From assembly GCF_029626155.1 (NCBI RefSeq), contig NZ_JARUBL010000001.1, positions 5,622,501 to 5,686,500 of the forward strand: 64,000 bases of DNA, written 5' to 3'. This document shows, piece by piece, positions 18,359 through 25,839 of this stretch; position 1 is the stretch's first letter; each line of letters starts with the position of its first letter. This DNA is from Solwaraspora sp. WMMD1047 (GTDB lineage: Bacteria > Actinomycetota > Actinomycetes > Mycobacteriales > Micromonosporaceae). The notes beneath the pieces are model-generated. The model worked only from the letters and a program-made list of their open reading frames with translations. It had not been told where the DNA came from and made no database searches. The position numbers and the translations under genes were made by a program.

Positions 18359-18658
18359 GTGACCAGCTCGAACGGGTACGAGGCGTACGCGGGTGCCGGC
18401 GAGCTGTTGCGCGCCCTCTCCGCGCCGATCCGGGTCGCCATCGTCACCGAGCTGGCCCAGGGCGAACGCTGCGTACACGAGCTGGTGGAGAAGTTGCGGG
18501 CGCCCCAGCCGCTGGTCTCCCAGCACCTGCGGGTGCTGCGCGGCGCCGGGGTGGTCCGGGGCTCCCGACGCGGCCGGGAGATCGCGTACGCCTTGGTCGA
18601 CGAGCACATCGCGCATATCGTGGCGGATGCCGTCAGCCACGCGGGAGAGGCCACATGA
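18359..18658 (+). CDS. ArsR/SmtB-family zinc sensor repressor
   Basis: A 99-residue winged helix-turn-helix protein (LVEKLRAPQPLVSQHLRVLR as recognition region). The last helix carries D-x-H-x10-H-x2-E (in DEHIAHIVADAVSHAGE), exactly the spacing of the alpha-5 Zn(II) site of cyanobacterial SmtB (D104, H106, H117, E120). It is therefore probably a zinc sensor that leaves DNA when zinc is bound. The GTG start at 18359 lacks a ribosome binding site; TACCGT at 18347-18352 places the transcript start at about the GTG, so the message may be leaderless. Its stop overlaps the zur start, as in the smtB-zur operon of mycobacteria. Confidence 0.9.
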   Translation: MTSSNGYEAYAGAGELLRALSAPIRVAIVTELAQGERCVHELVEKLRAPQPLVSQHLRVLRGAGVVRGSRRGREIAYALVDEHIAHIVADAVSHAGEAT

Positions 18659-19056
18659 CGATCGGAGACAGCACGGCGGTCCGGAACACCCGGCAGCGCA
18701 GCGCGGTCAGCGCCCTGCTCGCCGAGGTGGAGGGCTTCCACAGCGCGCAGGACCTGCACGCGATGCTGCGCGACCGCGGCGAGCGGGTCGGCCTCACCAC
18801 CGTCTACCGGACCCTGCAGGGGCTGGCCGACGCGGGCGAGGTCGACGTGATGCGGCCGCCGGGCGGCGAGCACCTCTACCGGCGGTGCAGCGAGGGCCAC
18901 CACCATCATCTGGTCTGCCGGGCCTGCGGGCGGACGGTCGAGGTCGAGGGACCGGCCGTGGAGACCTGGGCCGAGCGGGTCGCGGCCAAGCACGGGTTCG
19001 CCGACGTCAGCCACACCCTGGAGATCTTCGGCACCTGCCCGGACTGCGCCCGCTGA
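18655..19056 (+). CDS. zur: Fur-family zinc uptake repressor
   Basis: A 133-residue protein with an N-terminal winged helix (SAQDLHAMLRDRGERVGLTT, VYRTLQGLADAG) and a C-terminal dimerisation and metal domain containing a GHHHHLVCRACG motif and CPDC at the end, giving the two CxxC pairs of the structural zinc site. Location after a SmtB-type sensor and beside znuABC with a Zur box makes Zur far more likely than an iron Fur. Its start overlaps the stop of the ArsR gene (ATGA), so the zinc-efflux-type sensor and the uptake repressor are co-expressed. Confidence 0.92.
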   Translation: MTIGDSTAVRNTRQRSAVSALLAEVEGFHSAQDLHAMLRDRGERVGLTTVYRTLQGLADAGEVDVMRPPGGEHLYRRCSEGHHHHLVCRACGRTVEVEGPAVETWAERVAAKHGFADVSHTLEIFGTCPDCAR

Positions 19057-19079
19057 CGGGTTGAGGCACGCTGATCGGC

Positions 19080-19679
19080 GTGAAGATTTACGCCGACCGG
19101 TTCCCCACCGCCGCCCGTCAATTCGTCACCGACCTGCTCGCCGTCGCCTGGGTCTACCTGTGGGTGCGGGCCGGAATGTGGCTGCACGACCTGATCGAGA
19201 AGCTCGCCGTACCCGGGCAGAAGCTGGAGGGTGCCGGCGGTGGTCTCGCCGACAACCTCGCCGACGCCGGCGGCAAGGTCGGCCGGGTGCCGATCGTCGG
19301 CGACGAACTGACCGCGCCATTCACCCGGGCCGCCGAGGCGGCTCGGTCGATGGCCGACGCCGGCCGCGACCAGCAGGACCTGGTCGCGGACCTGGCGTTG
19401 GGGCTGTCGCTGGCGGTGGTGGTCTTCCCGATCGCCCTGGTGGTGTTCGGCTGGCTGCCGCTGCGGCTGCGGTGGATGCGCCGGGCCGCCGCCGCGAAGG
19501 TACTGCGTTCGGCGCCCGCCGGCCGCGACCTGCTGGCCCTGCGGGCGCTGGCCACCCAGCCGTTGTCCAGGCTGCACAAGATATCGCCGGATGTCGCGGC
19601 GGCCTGGCGGCAGGCAGATCCATCCACCGTGGACAGTCTGGCGGCTCTCGAACTGCGTTCCCTCGGCCTCCGAAACTAA
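19080..19679 (+). CDS. Two-pass membrane protein of unknown function
   Basis: A 199-residue protein. One hydrophobic segment lies at about 15-38 (DLLAVAWVYLWVRAGMWLHDLI) and a second at about 108-130. Between them is a Gly/Ala/Asp-rich, probably extracytoplasmic stretch. The C-terminal 65 residues are cytoplasmic and basic, with two helices (RRAAAAKVLRSAPAGRDLLALR, VAAAWRQADPSTVDSLAALE). The GTG at 19080 has no clear ribosome binding site. No family is recognised. It follows zur by 24 bp on the same strand and may be read through from it. Confidence 0.7.
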   Translation: MKIYADRFPTAARQFVTDLLAVAWVYLWVRAGMWLHDLIEKLAVPGQKLEGAGGGLADNLADAGGKVGRVPIVGDELTAPFTRAAEAARSMADAGRDQQDLVADLALGLSLAVVVFPIALVVFGWLPLRLRWMRRAAAAKVLRSAPAGRDLLALRALATQPLSRLHKISPDVAAAWRQADPSTVDSLAALELRSLGLRN

Positions 19680-19739
19680 CCGACCATCCCCTCAATTCGG
19701 ACGGGTGCCATTATTCCCTCGGATCGTCGCCGACCTCGA

Positions 19740-19768
19740 TTCAATATCTTGACAACATTGACTAACAT
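19740..19768 (+). promoter_or_regulatory. AT-rich candidate promoter region upstream of the FHA-like gene
   Basis: In an unusually AT-rich 147-bp gap, TTCAAT (19740-19745) and TAACAT (19763-19768) are 17 bp apart. Two TTGAC pentamers (19749 and 19759) lie exactly 10 bp apart inside it and could be one helical turn of a regulator site. The assignment of hexamers is uncertain. Confidence 0.3.
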
Positions 19769-19826
19769 CCCCGTCTCTGCCACGATTGGCGACGCCGAAC
19801 GGGGGTGAAGCAGTGGTGATACAACC

Positions 19827-20531
19827 ATGAAACCGGTGGTCAGCGTACAAACAGCCGACGAAATAGTCGGAGGTCAAGTGGTTCACGACCTCCACCTGGG
19901 CGAGAGCATCACTTTCGGCACCTGCCTCTGCACGAACTGCGATTTCGACATGATGCTGCGCCCGGAGCAGGGCGCCGTCGCCGGGCGGGTGACCGCCTAC
20001 GGCGACCACTGGCGGATCGACAACCTCAGCGAGGGTCGCCCACTCGTGGTCGAGGACCTGGAGAACGCCCATCAACTGGTCAGCGTGCCCGCCGCCACGC
20101 TGCAGGTGGTGATGCCCTTCGAACTGGCCCGGGTGCTCGTCTCCGACCGGACGATCGCGCTCGTCTACGGCCCGGAACCGGAGACGGCCGATATTTCCGA
20201 CGCGACCTGCCCCGCCGCCGGGCCGGATGAGCCGAGCCCACTAGACCGGTCCGCCACATATTTCTCGGTGCTTGTCGCACTCTGCGAACCGAGACTGCGC
20301 GGCATCGTCGACGCTCCCCCACCAACATCCGCACAGATCGCCGCGAAATTGCAACGTAATGGCACTCCGATCAGCCCGATCGCGGTGGATTCCCAGATCG
20401 CCTACCTCGTTGAGAAGCTCGACCTCAAACCCGAGACACCCGACGGTCACCGACGTAGTTGGCGCAAAGAAAGACTTATCAGCGCGGTACTGCGACGCGG
20501 CCTGATCGAGCCGGCGGACCTGACCGACTGA
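19827..20531 (+). CDS. FHA-like domain protein with C-terminal helix-turn-helix-like region
   Basis: A 234-residue protein. Residues 10-105 have the strand pattern of an FHA domain (ESITFG near the usual RFGR, then GRVTAYGDHWRIDNLSEGRPL and VSVPAATLQVVMPF), but the SRxH phosphothreonine-binding signature is not preserved, so binding may be lost or altered. A linker is followed by a helical region (about 145-230) with SAQIAAKLQRNGTPIS and DSQIAYLVEKLDL, which resembles the winged-helix tail found on actinobacterial FHA proteins. No Shine-Dalgarno sequence is evident at the ATG. The upstream gap is AT-rich compared with the surroundings, which suggests acquisition. Confidence 0.62.
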   Translation: MKPVVSVQTADEIVGGQVVHDLHLGESITFGTCLCTNCDFDMMLRPEQGAVAGRVTAYGDHWRIDNLSEGRPLVVEDLENAHQLVSVPAATLQVVMPFELARVLVSDRTIALVYGPEPETADISDATCPAAGPDEPSPLDRSATYFSVLVALCEPRLRGIVDAPPPTSAQIAAKLQRNGTPISPIAVDSQIAYLVEKLDLKPETPDGHRRSWRKERLISAVLRRGLIEPADLTD

Positions 20532-20534
20532 CCC

Positions 20535-20846
20535 CTACCCGCGCCGCCGGTAGGTGACCCGCACACCGACCGCCGCCGGGCGATCACGCCCGTGGGACAG
20601 GAGCACGCCGCCGCCGGAGACCGGTGTCACGCTGAACGACGCGCGCACCTCATCGGCCTCCCAGTCCCCGGCGGCGGGCATCGCGAGCACCGCGTCCGCG
20701 ACCAGTCGGGCCACGGTGTCCACCCCCGTTCGGATGTCGCCCAGCCGGTCGTCGACGGGCGCACCGGCGGGTACGTCCCAGCCGATGTGCCGGCCGCCGA
20801 CCTCCACCGTCTGGATCCACACCGGGTTGCGGTGCTGCGAAGTCAT
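20535..20846 (-). CDS. Probable trypsin-co-occurring domain (TCD1, CU044_2847-like) protein
   Basis: A 103-residue protein. The first 45 residues form short strands (VWIQTVEVGG). The second half fits the TCD1 pattern as I recall it: a helix (DTVARLVADAVLAMP), then DEVRASFSVTPVSGGG, a variable glycine-rich strand and a final VGVRVTYRRRG strand. AAAGGA lies about 7 nt before the ATG at 20846. TCD proteins are found beside trypsin-like peptidases in signalling and conflict systems; no peptidase gene is adjacent here. It converges on the FHA-like gene with only 3 bp between the stops. Confidence 0.5.
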   Translation of the reverse strand: MTSQHRNPVWIQTVEVGGRHIGWDVPAGAPVDDRLGDIRTGVDTVARLVADAVLAMPAAGDWEADEVRASFSVTPVSGGGVLLSHGRDRPAAVGVRVTYRRRG

Positions 20847-20894
20847 GACTGTCCTTTCGACGAACTCGGTCGGCGGGCGGCTGCCCGCCGGCGG

Positions 20895-21695
20895 TCAGAC
20901 GTCACGCTGGCGGAACGACGCGACCCCGCCCCAGGACAGGATCGCCACGAAGAGCAGGAAGGTCGCCCCGCCGACCAGCGGACCCGCGCCGGACATGCTC
21001 TCGCCGAGCACCGCCGACGCGGACGCGTCGGCCCCGCTGAGCATGGCGTCCCCGGCGGCGAACGGCAGGAACTGCGCCGCCTCCCGGACCGGGCCGAACG
21101 AGGAGGAGCCGAGGAAGAGCCGGAAGATCGGCTCGATGATGAACGGGGTCACGACGAGCGCCAGGATCGCCGCCGGCTGCGACGGCAGCAGCAGGCCGAG
21201 AGCCAGCCCGATCAGCGCCCAACCCACCACCAGCAGCACGAACCCGGCCTGCGCCCGGACCAGATGGAACGGCGACAGGTCCATCGGGATCCGGCCGGAG
21301 AGCACGGCCAGCGCCACCGTCCAGGCCACCGCGAGGTTCGCCACGGCCATCGCGGCCGTGGCACCGGCCACCACCAACGCCTTGGCCGCCAACGCGACCG
21401 ACCGGCGGGGGGTGACCAGCAGCGTCGTGGTGACCGTGCCGTAGCGCAGGTCGTGGCCGATCGCGAAGACACCGATCAGGCCGGCCGCCACCGGGGTCAG
21501 GACGGACCTGGTGAGGACCAGAATGAACGTCTCGCTGCTCGACACGGCCTGCCCGGGATCGGCGCGCAGGTCGAGCACGAGGGCGGCGAAGGCGAGCCCC
21601 AGCAGCGCGGTCACCACCAGCGAGACCCCGAACAGCCACCAGGTGCTGCGCAACGTCCGCAGCCGGCGCCACTCGTAGGCGACCGCCGGCCTCAC
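20895..21695 (-). CDS. ABC-2-type transporter permease, last gene of the putative circular bacteriocin cluster
   Basis: A 266-residue membrane protein with six predicted transmembrane segments. It begins MRPAVAYEWRRLRTLRSTWW, the usual short cytoplasmic head of ABC-2 permeases, and contains GHDLRYGTVTTTLLVTPRR, a coupling-helix-like motif. Its start overlaps the stop of the ATPase gene by 4 bp, so both form one exporter. Placement at the end of the bacteriocin operon suggests export of, or immunity to, the peptide, by analogy with the accessory ABC transporters of AS-48-type clusters. Substrate assignment is inference. Confidence 0.85.
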   Translation of the reverse strand: MRPAVAYEWRRLRTLRSTWWLFGVSLVVTALLGLAFAALVLDLRADPGQAVSSSETFILVLTRSVLTPVAAGLIGVFAIGHDLRYGTVTTTLLVTPRRSVALAAKALVVAGATAAMAVANLAVAWTVALAVLSGRIPMDLSPFHLVRAQAGFVLLVVGWALIGLALGLLLPSQPAAILALVVTPFIIEPIFRLFLGSSSFGPVREAAQFLPFAAGDAMLSGADASASAVLGESMSGAGPLVGGATFLLFVAILSWGGVASFRQRDV

Positions 21696-22624
21696 CGCCG
21701 GGCCCCGTTCGCGTCGACCGGCCGGGCGTCGTAGTCGGTCAGCCCGTCCGATGCCGCCAGGAAGGCCTCCTCGAGGGTGGCGGTCCGGGTGACGATCTCG
21801 TACACGGCTATCGACTCGCGGAAGGCGAGGTCGCCGATGTCACGCTGACCCATGCCCTGCACCACGAGCAGGTCCTCCGGCTCGGACTTGACGGTCGCAC
21901 CGGCACCGCGCAGCAGGGTCGCCAGCCGATCCGGCTCCTTGGCCCGGACGTGCACGACGGTCAGGTTGGAGGTTCCGATGAACTCCTGGACCGAGCTGCT
22001 GCGGACCAGCCGACCCCGGGCGATGACGAGCAACTCGTCGGCGGTCTGCTCCATCTCGGCGAGCAGATGGGAGGAGACCAGAACCGTGCGCCCCGCCGCG
22101 GCGTACCGGCGCAGGAACAGCCGGAGCCAGCGGATGCCCTGTGGGTCGAGTCCGTTCGCGGGTTCGTCGAGGATCAGGGTCTCGGGTTCACCGAGCAGCG
22201 CGGTGGCGATGCCGAGCCGCTGGTTCATCCCCAACGAGAACCGCTTCGGCATGGACCTCGCCTCGGCCGCGAGTCCCACGAGTTCGAGCACCTCGGTGAC
22301 CCGCGCCGGGGGGACTCCGATTCCGGCGGCGACCATCGAGAGGTGGTCGCGAACGGTCCGGGTGGGGTGAAAGGCGCGGGCATCGAGCATCACGCCGACC
22401 GACCGGGCCGGCCGGTCGATCTCCTGGTAACGCCGTCCGTCGAAGGTGGTGGTCCCGCTCCCCCGGGTCAGCCCGAGCATGAGCCGGATGGTGGTGGACT
22501 TCCCCGATCCGTTCGGACCGAGCAGGCCGGTCACCTTTCCGGGTCGGACCCGGAAGGACAGGTCGTCGACGGCGCGCTTGGCACCGAACGACTTGCCCAG
22601 CCCGACCGCTTCGATGACTGTCAT
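21692..22624 (-). CDS. ABC transporter ATP-binding protein (ABC-2 exporter type)
   Basis: A protein of about 310 residues. It has Walker A GPNGSGKST, a Q-loop near VGVMLDARAFHP, signature FSLGMNQRLGIA (LSGGQ replaced by FSLGM, common in drug and lantibiotic-immunity ATPases), Walker B TLILDEPANGLDP and switch histidine SSHLLAEMEQ. A C-terminal regulatory part of about 85 residues follows. The ATG at 22624 has GAGGGAG upstream and overlaps the preceding stop as ATGA; the open frame extends 37 codons further but without family similarity. It works with the permease encoded next. The signature type is typical of self-protection exporters for antimicrobial peptides. Confidence 0.9.
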   Translation of the reverse strand: MTVIEAVGLGKSFGAKRAVDDLSFRVRPGKVTGLLGPNGSGKSTTIRLMLGLTRGSGTTTFDGRRYQEIDRPARSVGVMLDARAFHPTRTVRDHLSMVAAGIGVPPARVTEVLELVGLAAEARSMPKRFSLGMNQRLGIATALLGEPETLILDEPANGLDPQGIRWLRLFLRRYAAAGRTVLVSSHLLAEMEQTADELLVIARGRLVRSSSVQEFIGTSNLTVVHVRAKEPDRLATLLRGAGATVKSEPEDLLVVQGMGQRDIGDLAFRESIAVYEIVTRTATLEEAFLAASDGLTDYDARPVDANGARR

Positions 22625-23277
22625 TGACACTCCCTCGTCTGCCCCACCGCGGCGGAGAGCTCCACCTGGTGATCCACCTCCACCTCGTCCGGCAGGTCGT
22701 GGCTGATCAGAATGACCGCGCCGGTCCCGGACCACCGGCCGAGGTCCGCGGCGAGAATCCGACCGCCGTCGGCGTCCAGCCCAAGGAAGGGCTCATCCAG
22801 GAACACGGTCCGGAAGTCGCCGAGTGTGCAGAGCACGATCCAGAGCTTGCGGGCGTTACCGGTCGACAGTGTCCGGCTGTCGGCCTCGAACCACGGTTCG
22901 AGGCCGAACCGCCGAGCCCGGTCGGTCGCCGCCTCGGCCTCGATCCGGAAGCACCGGGCCGAGAAGATCAGGTGGTCGCGAACGGTCATGTGCGGGTACA
23001 GCGCGGTCCGGGTGCGGCAGATCCGGCGGCGGTCCCGGGCCGCCGGGCTCGCCGCCGGCAGACCTCCGACCAGCACCGATCCGGACCACGGACGCAGGTA
23101 GCCGCTGCAGAGCTCCAGCAGGGTCGACTTGCCGGAGCCGTTCCGGCCGCGCACGTGGGTGATCCCGCGGTCGGGAATCGTGACGGAGAGCCCGTCGAAG
23201 ACCGGTTGTCCCTGGCGGTAGCCGGTCGTCACGTCGATGACGTCGACGGCAGCGCCTGAACGCGGCGGGCCAGACAT
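22621..23277 (-). CDS. Putative circular bacteriocin maturation/secretion ATPase (CirD/AS-48D-like)
   Basis: A protein of about 218 residues with Walker A GRNGSGKST, a Q-loop replaced by the RICRTRTALYPHMTV region, an atypical signature LSTGNARKLWI instead of LSGGQ, Walker B TVFLDEPFLGLD and switch histidine LISHDLPDE. It starts at the ATG at 23277, inside the 3' end of the large membrane protein gene (49-bp overlap), which argues that the two proteins act together. Circular bacteriocin clusters contain one such small ATPase that powers the membrane maturation complex. The assignment rests on context. Confidence 0.72.
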   Translation of the reverse strand: MSGPPRSGAAVDVIDVTTGYRQGQPVFDGLSVTIPDRGITHVRGRNGSGKSTLLELCSGYLRPWSGSVLVGGLPAASPAARDRRRICRTRTALYPHMTVRDHLIFSARCFRIEAEAATDRARRFGLEPWFEADSRTLSTGNARKLWIVLCTLGDFRTVFLDEPFLGLDADGGRILAADLGRWSGTGAVILISHDLPDEVEVDHQVELSAAVGQTRECQ

Positions 23278-24830
23278 GCGATCGCACCTCCCAACAGCAG
23301 CGTCAGATAGCCGGCTAGCGCGATGGCGGTGACCGGCCCGCCCGCCCGCAGCGCCAGGATCAGCACCGGGGTGGAGAGCAGCACCGTCACGAGGCCGACG
23401 AAGAGGTTCGCCTCGACCGATCCGTCCACCGTTTCCTTCGGGGTGGCCGTGAGCGACTGCCCCACCACCGCGGCGCAGACGATCGAGATGCCGATCGGTA
23501 CGACGGCCGGTGGCCACCGGCCGACCGTCAGGTAGGTCCCGGCCGAGAGCAGCAGCCCGAAGGTGAGGGCGGGTGCCAGATAGCAGGCGATGGCGCCGAC
23601 GGTCAGCGCCCGGGCGGACACCCCGGCCTCCCACACGTACCGCAGGTGCCGGCCGAGCGTCGCCGGTCCGATCGCGAACATGGTCAGCTCCGCCAACACC
23701 AGGCAGGCCACGAAGGCGAGGGTGGCCGAGACGCGCAGGAGCGGTCCGCTGGTCGCGTCGACCACGGGCTGGACGGCGGGTGCCTGGGCCACCCCGATGG
23801 CGAAGCAGACCCCGACGAGGGTGAACCCGAACATCCGCCGCATCAGGGCGGCCGCGTGGTGACCTTGTAGTTCCCCGTGCAGCATGGCACCGACCGGCGT
23901 CCACCTCCACAGCAGTGGCCGGACCCGTCGGCTCAGCCGGCTGCCGACCGGCCGTCGATCCGCCGACACCACCGGGATGGCGAAGGACTCGGTACGCATC
24001 CGTCGGATGCTGCGGACCAGGGAGATGGCCGCTCCGGCGGCGACCGCGAACGCACCGGCGCCCGCCACGGCGGCCAGCGCGGTCGCGTCGATCCGGTGCA
24101 GCCAGGCGGGCGCCGACGCAGCCGCGAGCAGCTCCGTCGCCAGCGCCGTCAACGAGAATCCGGCCAGCCCGGCCGCGACGGCGGCCGCGGCCACCGGGCC
24201 GAGCCCGACCCGGCGGTTCCCGCCGTCGTCATTGGCGTGACGCGCGGCGAGCGCGAGCCCGGTGATAGCGGCCGCGCTGGGCAGCAGCACGGCGACGGAC
24301 CACCACAGGGCCGGTGGCGGGCCGACCGCCCCGAAAACGGCCACGAACCCGAGATTCACCAGCCAGATCGCGCCGGAGAAGAGGACGATGCGCAGGCCGG
24401 CGTGGACCAGGAACACGTCGATCAGGCGGATGTCGAAGGCCCGGTAGAACTCCAGGTTCGGCGACCGGCTGATGCCGTAGCGCCGGCGGGACATCGCCTC
24501 CCGGGTGAGCTGCAGGACGCCCAGGTAGAGGTTCGTCAGGACGAGGAGGAGCAGCGCCCCGGTGCCGGCGGCCACCGGGATGACCGGCTGGCCGGGCTCC
24601 GCGCCGGACGCGGGGGTGAGCGCGTACGCCAGGGCCCGGGAGGCCAGCAGCGAGACCGCGAGGACGACCGGGGCGGCGAGCAGGCAGAGTCCGCCGACCA
24701 GAATCTGGAAGACGCGCAGCGGCATCCGCCAGCCGAGTGCGATCAGCCGGTCGAAGCAGTAGAGGTCGAAGACCAGCCGCCGGTCGTGCCATCGGTCCGC
24801 CACGTCAGAACCGGCTCCGCGGATCATCAA
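23229..24830 (-). CDS. Large polytopic membrane protein of the putative circular bacteriocin cluster (CirB/AS-48B-like position)
   Basis: A protein of about 533 residues with roughly 11-13 hydrophobic segments: pairs near 37-70 and 85-108, then clusters at 140-185, 205-270 and 345-520, with a large basic cytoplasmic loop at about 275-340. No enzyme motif is visible. Its size and topology match the 500-560-residue multispanning proteins of circularin A and AS-48 clusters thought to take part in processing, cyclisation and export. The start is uncertain: ATG at 24830 overlaps the upstream gene by 26 bp, while GTG at 24803 would sit just after its stop. Sequence identity to CirB is not evident by eye. 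Confidence 0.7.
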   Translation of the reverse strand: MMIRGAGSDVADRWHDRRLVFDLYCFDRLIALGWRMPLRVFQILVGGLCLLAAPVVLAVSLLASRALAYALTPASGAEPGQPVIPVAAGTGALLLLVLTNLYLGVLQLTREAMSRRRYGISRSPNLEFYRAFDIRLIDVFLVHAGLRIVLFSGAIWLVNLGFVAVFGAVGPPPALWWSVAVLLPSAAAITGLALAARHANDDGGNRRVGLGPVAAAAVAAGLAGFSLTALATELLAAASAPAWLHRIDATALAAVAGAGAFAVAAGAAISLVRSIRRMRTESFAIPVVSADRRPVGSRLSRRVRPLLWRWTPVGAMLHGELQGHHAAALMRRMFGFTLVGVCFAIGVAQAPAVQPVVDATSGPLLRVSATLAFVACLVLAELTMFAIGPATLGRHLRYVWEAGVSARALTVGAIACYLAPALTFGLLLSAGTYLTVGRWPPAVVPIGISIVCAAVVGQSLTATPKETVDGSVEANLFVGLVTVLLSTPVLILALRAGGPVTAIALAGYLTLLLGGAIACLARRVQALPSTSST

Positions 24831-25191
24831 GCGACCGCTCGGCGGACATCAGGGTGGCCAGGACGGCCAGCAGCACCGCCGCCACCGCCACCACCAGGGC
24901 CAGCGTCCGGGCCACCGGGTTCGCCAGCCCCGATCCGGCCAGCGCCGCGGCCGCGGCACCGGCCAGGAAGAACAGGACGGTATCCCGCCGGTGGGACGCC
25001 GGGCGGAGGGCCACGACGAGGATGCCCCCGACGCCGAAGACGATCAGGGCGGCCGCGACGGCGAACAGCAGGGTTCGATCGGCGTCGGCCGGCGGTGCGA
25101 CGGCCGCGAGGATCCCGGTCACCAGCGCGGCGAACCCGAGCCCGAGGGCGGCCGGGCGCCGTATGGATCGATAGACGGTGGCTAGATTCAT
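24805..25191 (-). CDS. Small four-pass membrane protein of the bacteriocin cluster (immunity candidate)
   Basis: A protein of about 128 residues with a basic head (NLATVYRSIRRP), four hydrophobic segments (about 14-32, 39-60, 68-87, 94-115) and a charged tail (SAERSLDDPRSRF). The ATG at 25191 has GGAG 8 nt upstream. Small, hydrophobic, rather basic membrane proteins serve as immunity proteins in characterised circular bacteriocin clusters, so this gene or its upstream neighbour is a candidate. No family is recognised. Confidence 0.65.
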   Translation of the reverse strand: MNLATVYRSIRRPAALGLGFAALVTGILAAVAPPADADRTLLFAVAAALIVFGVGGILVVALRPASHRRDTVLFFLAGAAAAALAGSGLANPVARTLALVVAVAAVLLAVLATLMSAERSLDDPRSRF

Positions 25192-25211
25192 CGGCTGCTC
25201 CGCAATCTCGC

Positions 25212-25811
25212 TCAGGTGGCGCTCGACAGGATGGCCAAGGTCAGCGTACACACGAACAAGAATGTGATTTTCCCTTTTGGACGCCCGATCCAGTGCCGCC
25301 GGAACAGCAAGGTGGCGACCACGGCCGCGACGATTACGTATCCCTGATAGAACGCGTGATTCCGGGGGGACGAGATCCCGAAGACCAGGCTCACCACCTG
25401 GACGGGAAGCGTGCAGAGCGCCGCCACCAGGAAGAACAGGCCGATCTGCGTCCTGCCCGCGACCGTGATCGCGGGACGGAAGATATGTCGTTCGAGTGCC
25501 GAGGCGAGCGAATAGTAGAGAGCGAGAACGAACAGCGACAGAAGGATTCCGAGGAAGATCCCGGAGTTGACCGCCAGGTTCTCCAGGTTCTGGTCGGTCA
25601 GTTCCCGGCTCGCGTCACGCCGGTCCAACTCGGCCCGCACGTACGCCGGGAGTCCGGTCGACCGCAGCAGCAGAGCGACGGCGGTGATGAGGTAGACCAC
25701 CGCCCAGACCCGGCGGCTGGTGACCATCGGGGTCCGGTTGCGCTTCCTCGGTGCCCCCTCGACCGGGGGCGCGACTACGGTGTCGGTACTCGATTCGGTG
25801 CCGGAATCCAC
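25212..25811 (-). CDS. Five-pass membrane protein of the bacteriocin cluster, function unknown
   Basis: A 199-residue protein. A hydrophilic N-terminus of about 30 residues is followed by transmembrane segments at about 33-50, 83-105, 120-140, 150-170 and 180-197. A charged, probably exterior loop lies between the first two (ELDRRDASRELTDQNLENLA). It lies between the DUF95 gene (28 bp upstream) and the small membrane protein (20 bp downstream). Circular bacteriocin operons carry one or two such uncharacterised hydrophobic proteins. Base composition is somewhat less GC-rich than in neighbouring housekeeping genes. Confidence 0.68.
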   Translation of the reverse strand: MDSGTESSTDTVVAPPVEGAPRKRNRTPMVTSRRVWAVVYLITAVALLLRSTGLPAYVRAELDRRDASRELTDQNLENLAVNSGIFLGILLSLFVLALYYSLASALERHIFRPAITVAGRTQIGLFFLVAALCTLPVQVVSLVFGISSPRNHAFYQGYVIVAAVVATLLFRRHWIGRPKGKITFLFVCTLTLAILSSAT

Positions 25812-25839
25812 GGTCGCTACCGTCCAATCGGTATCGATG

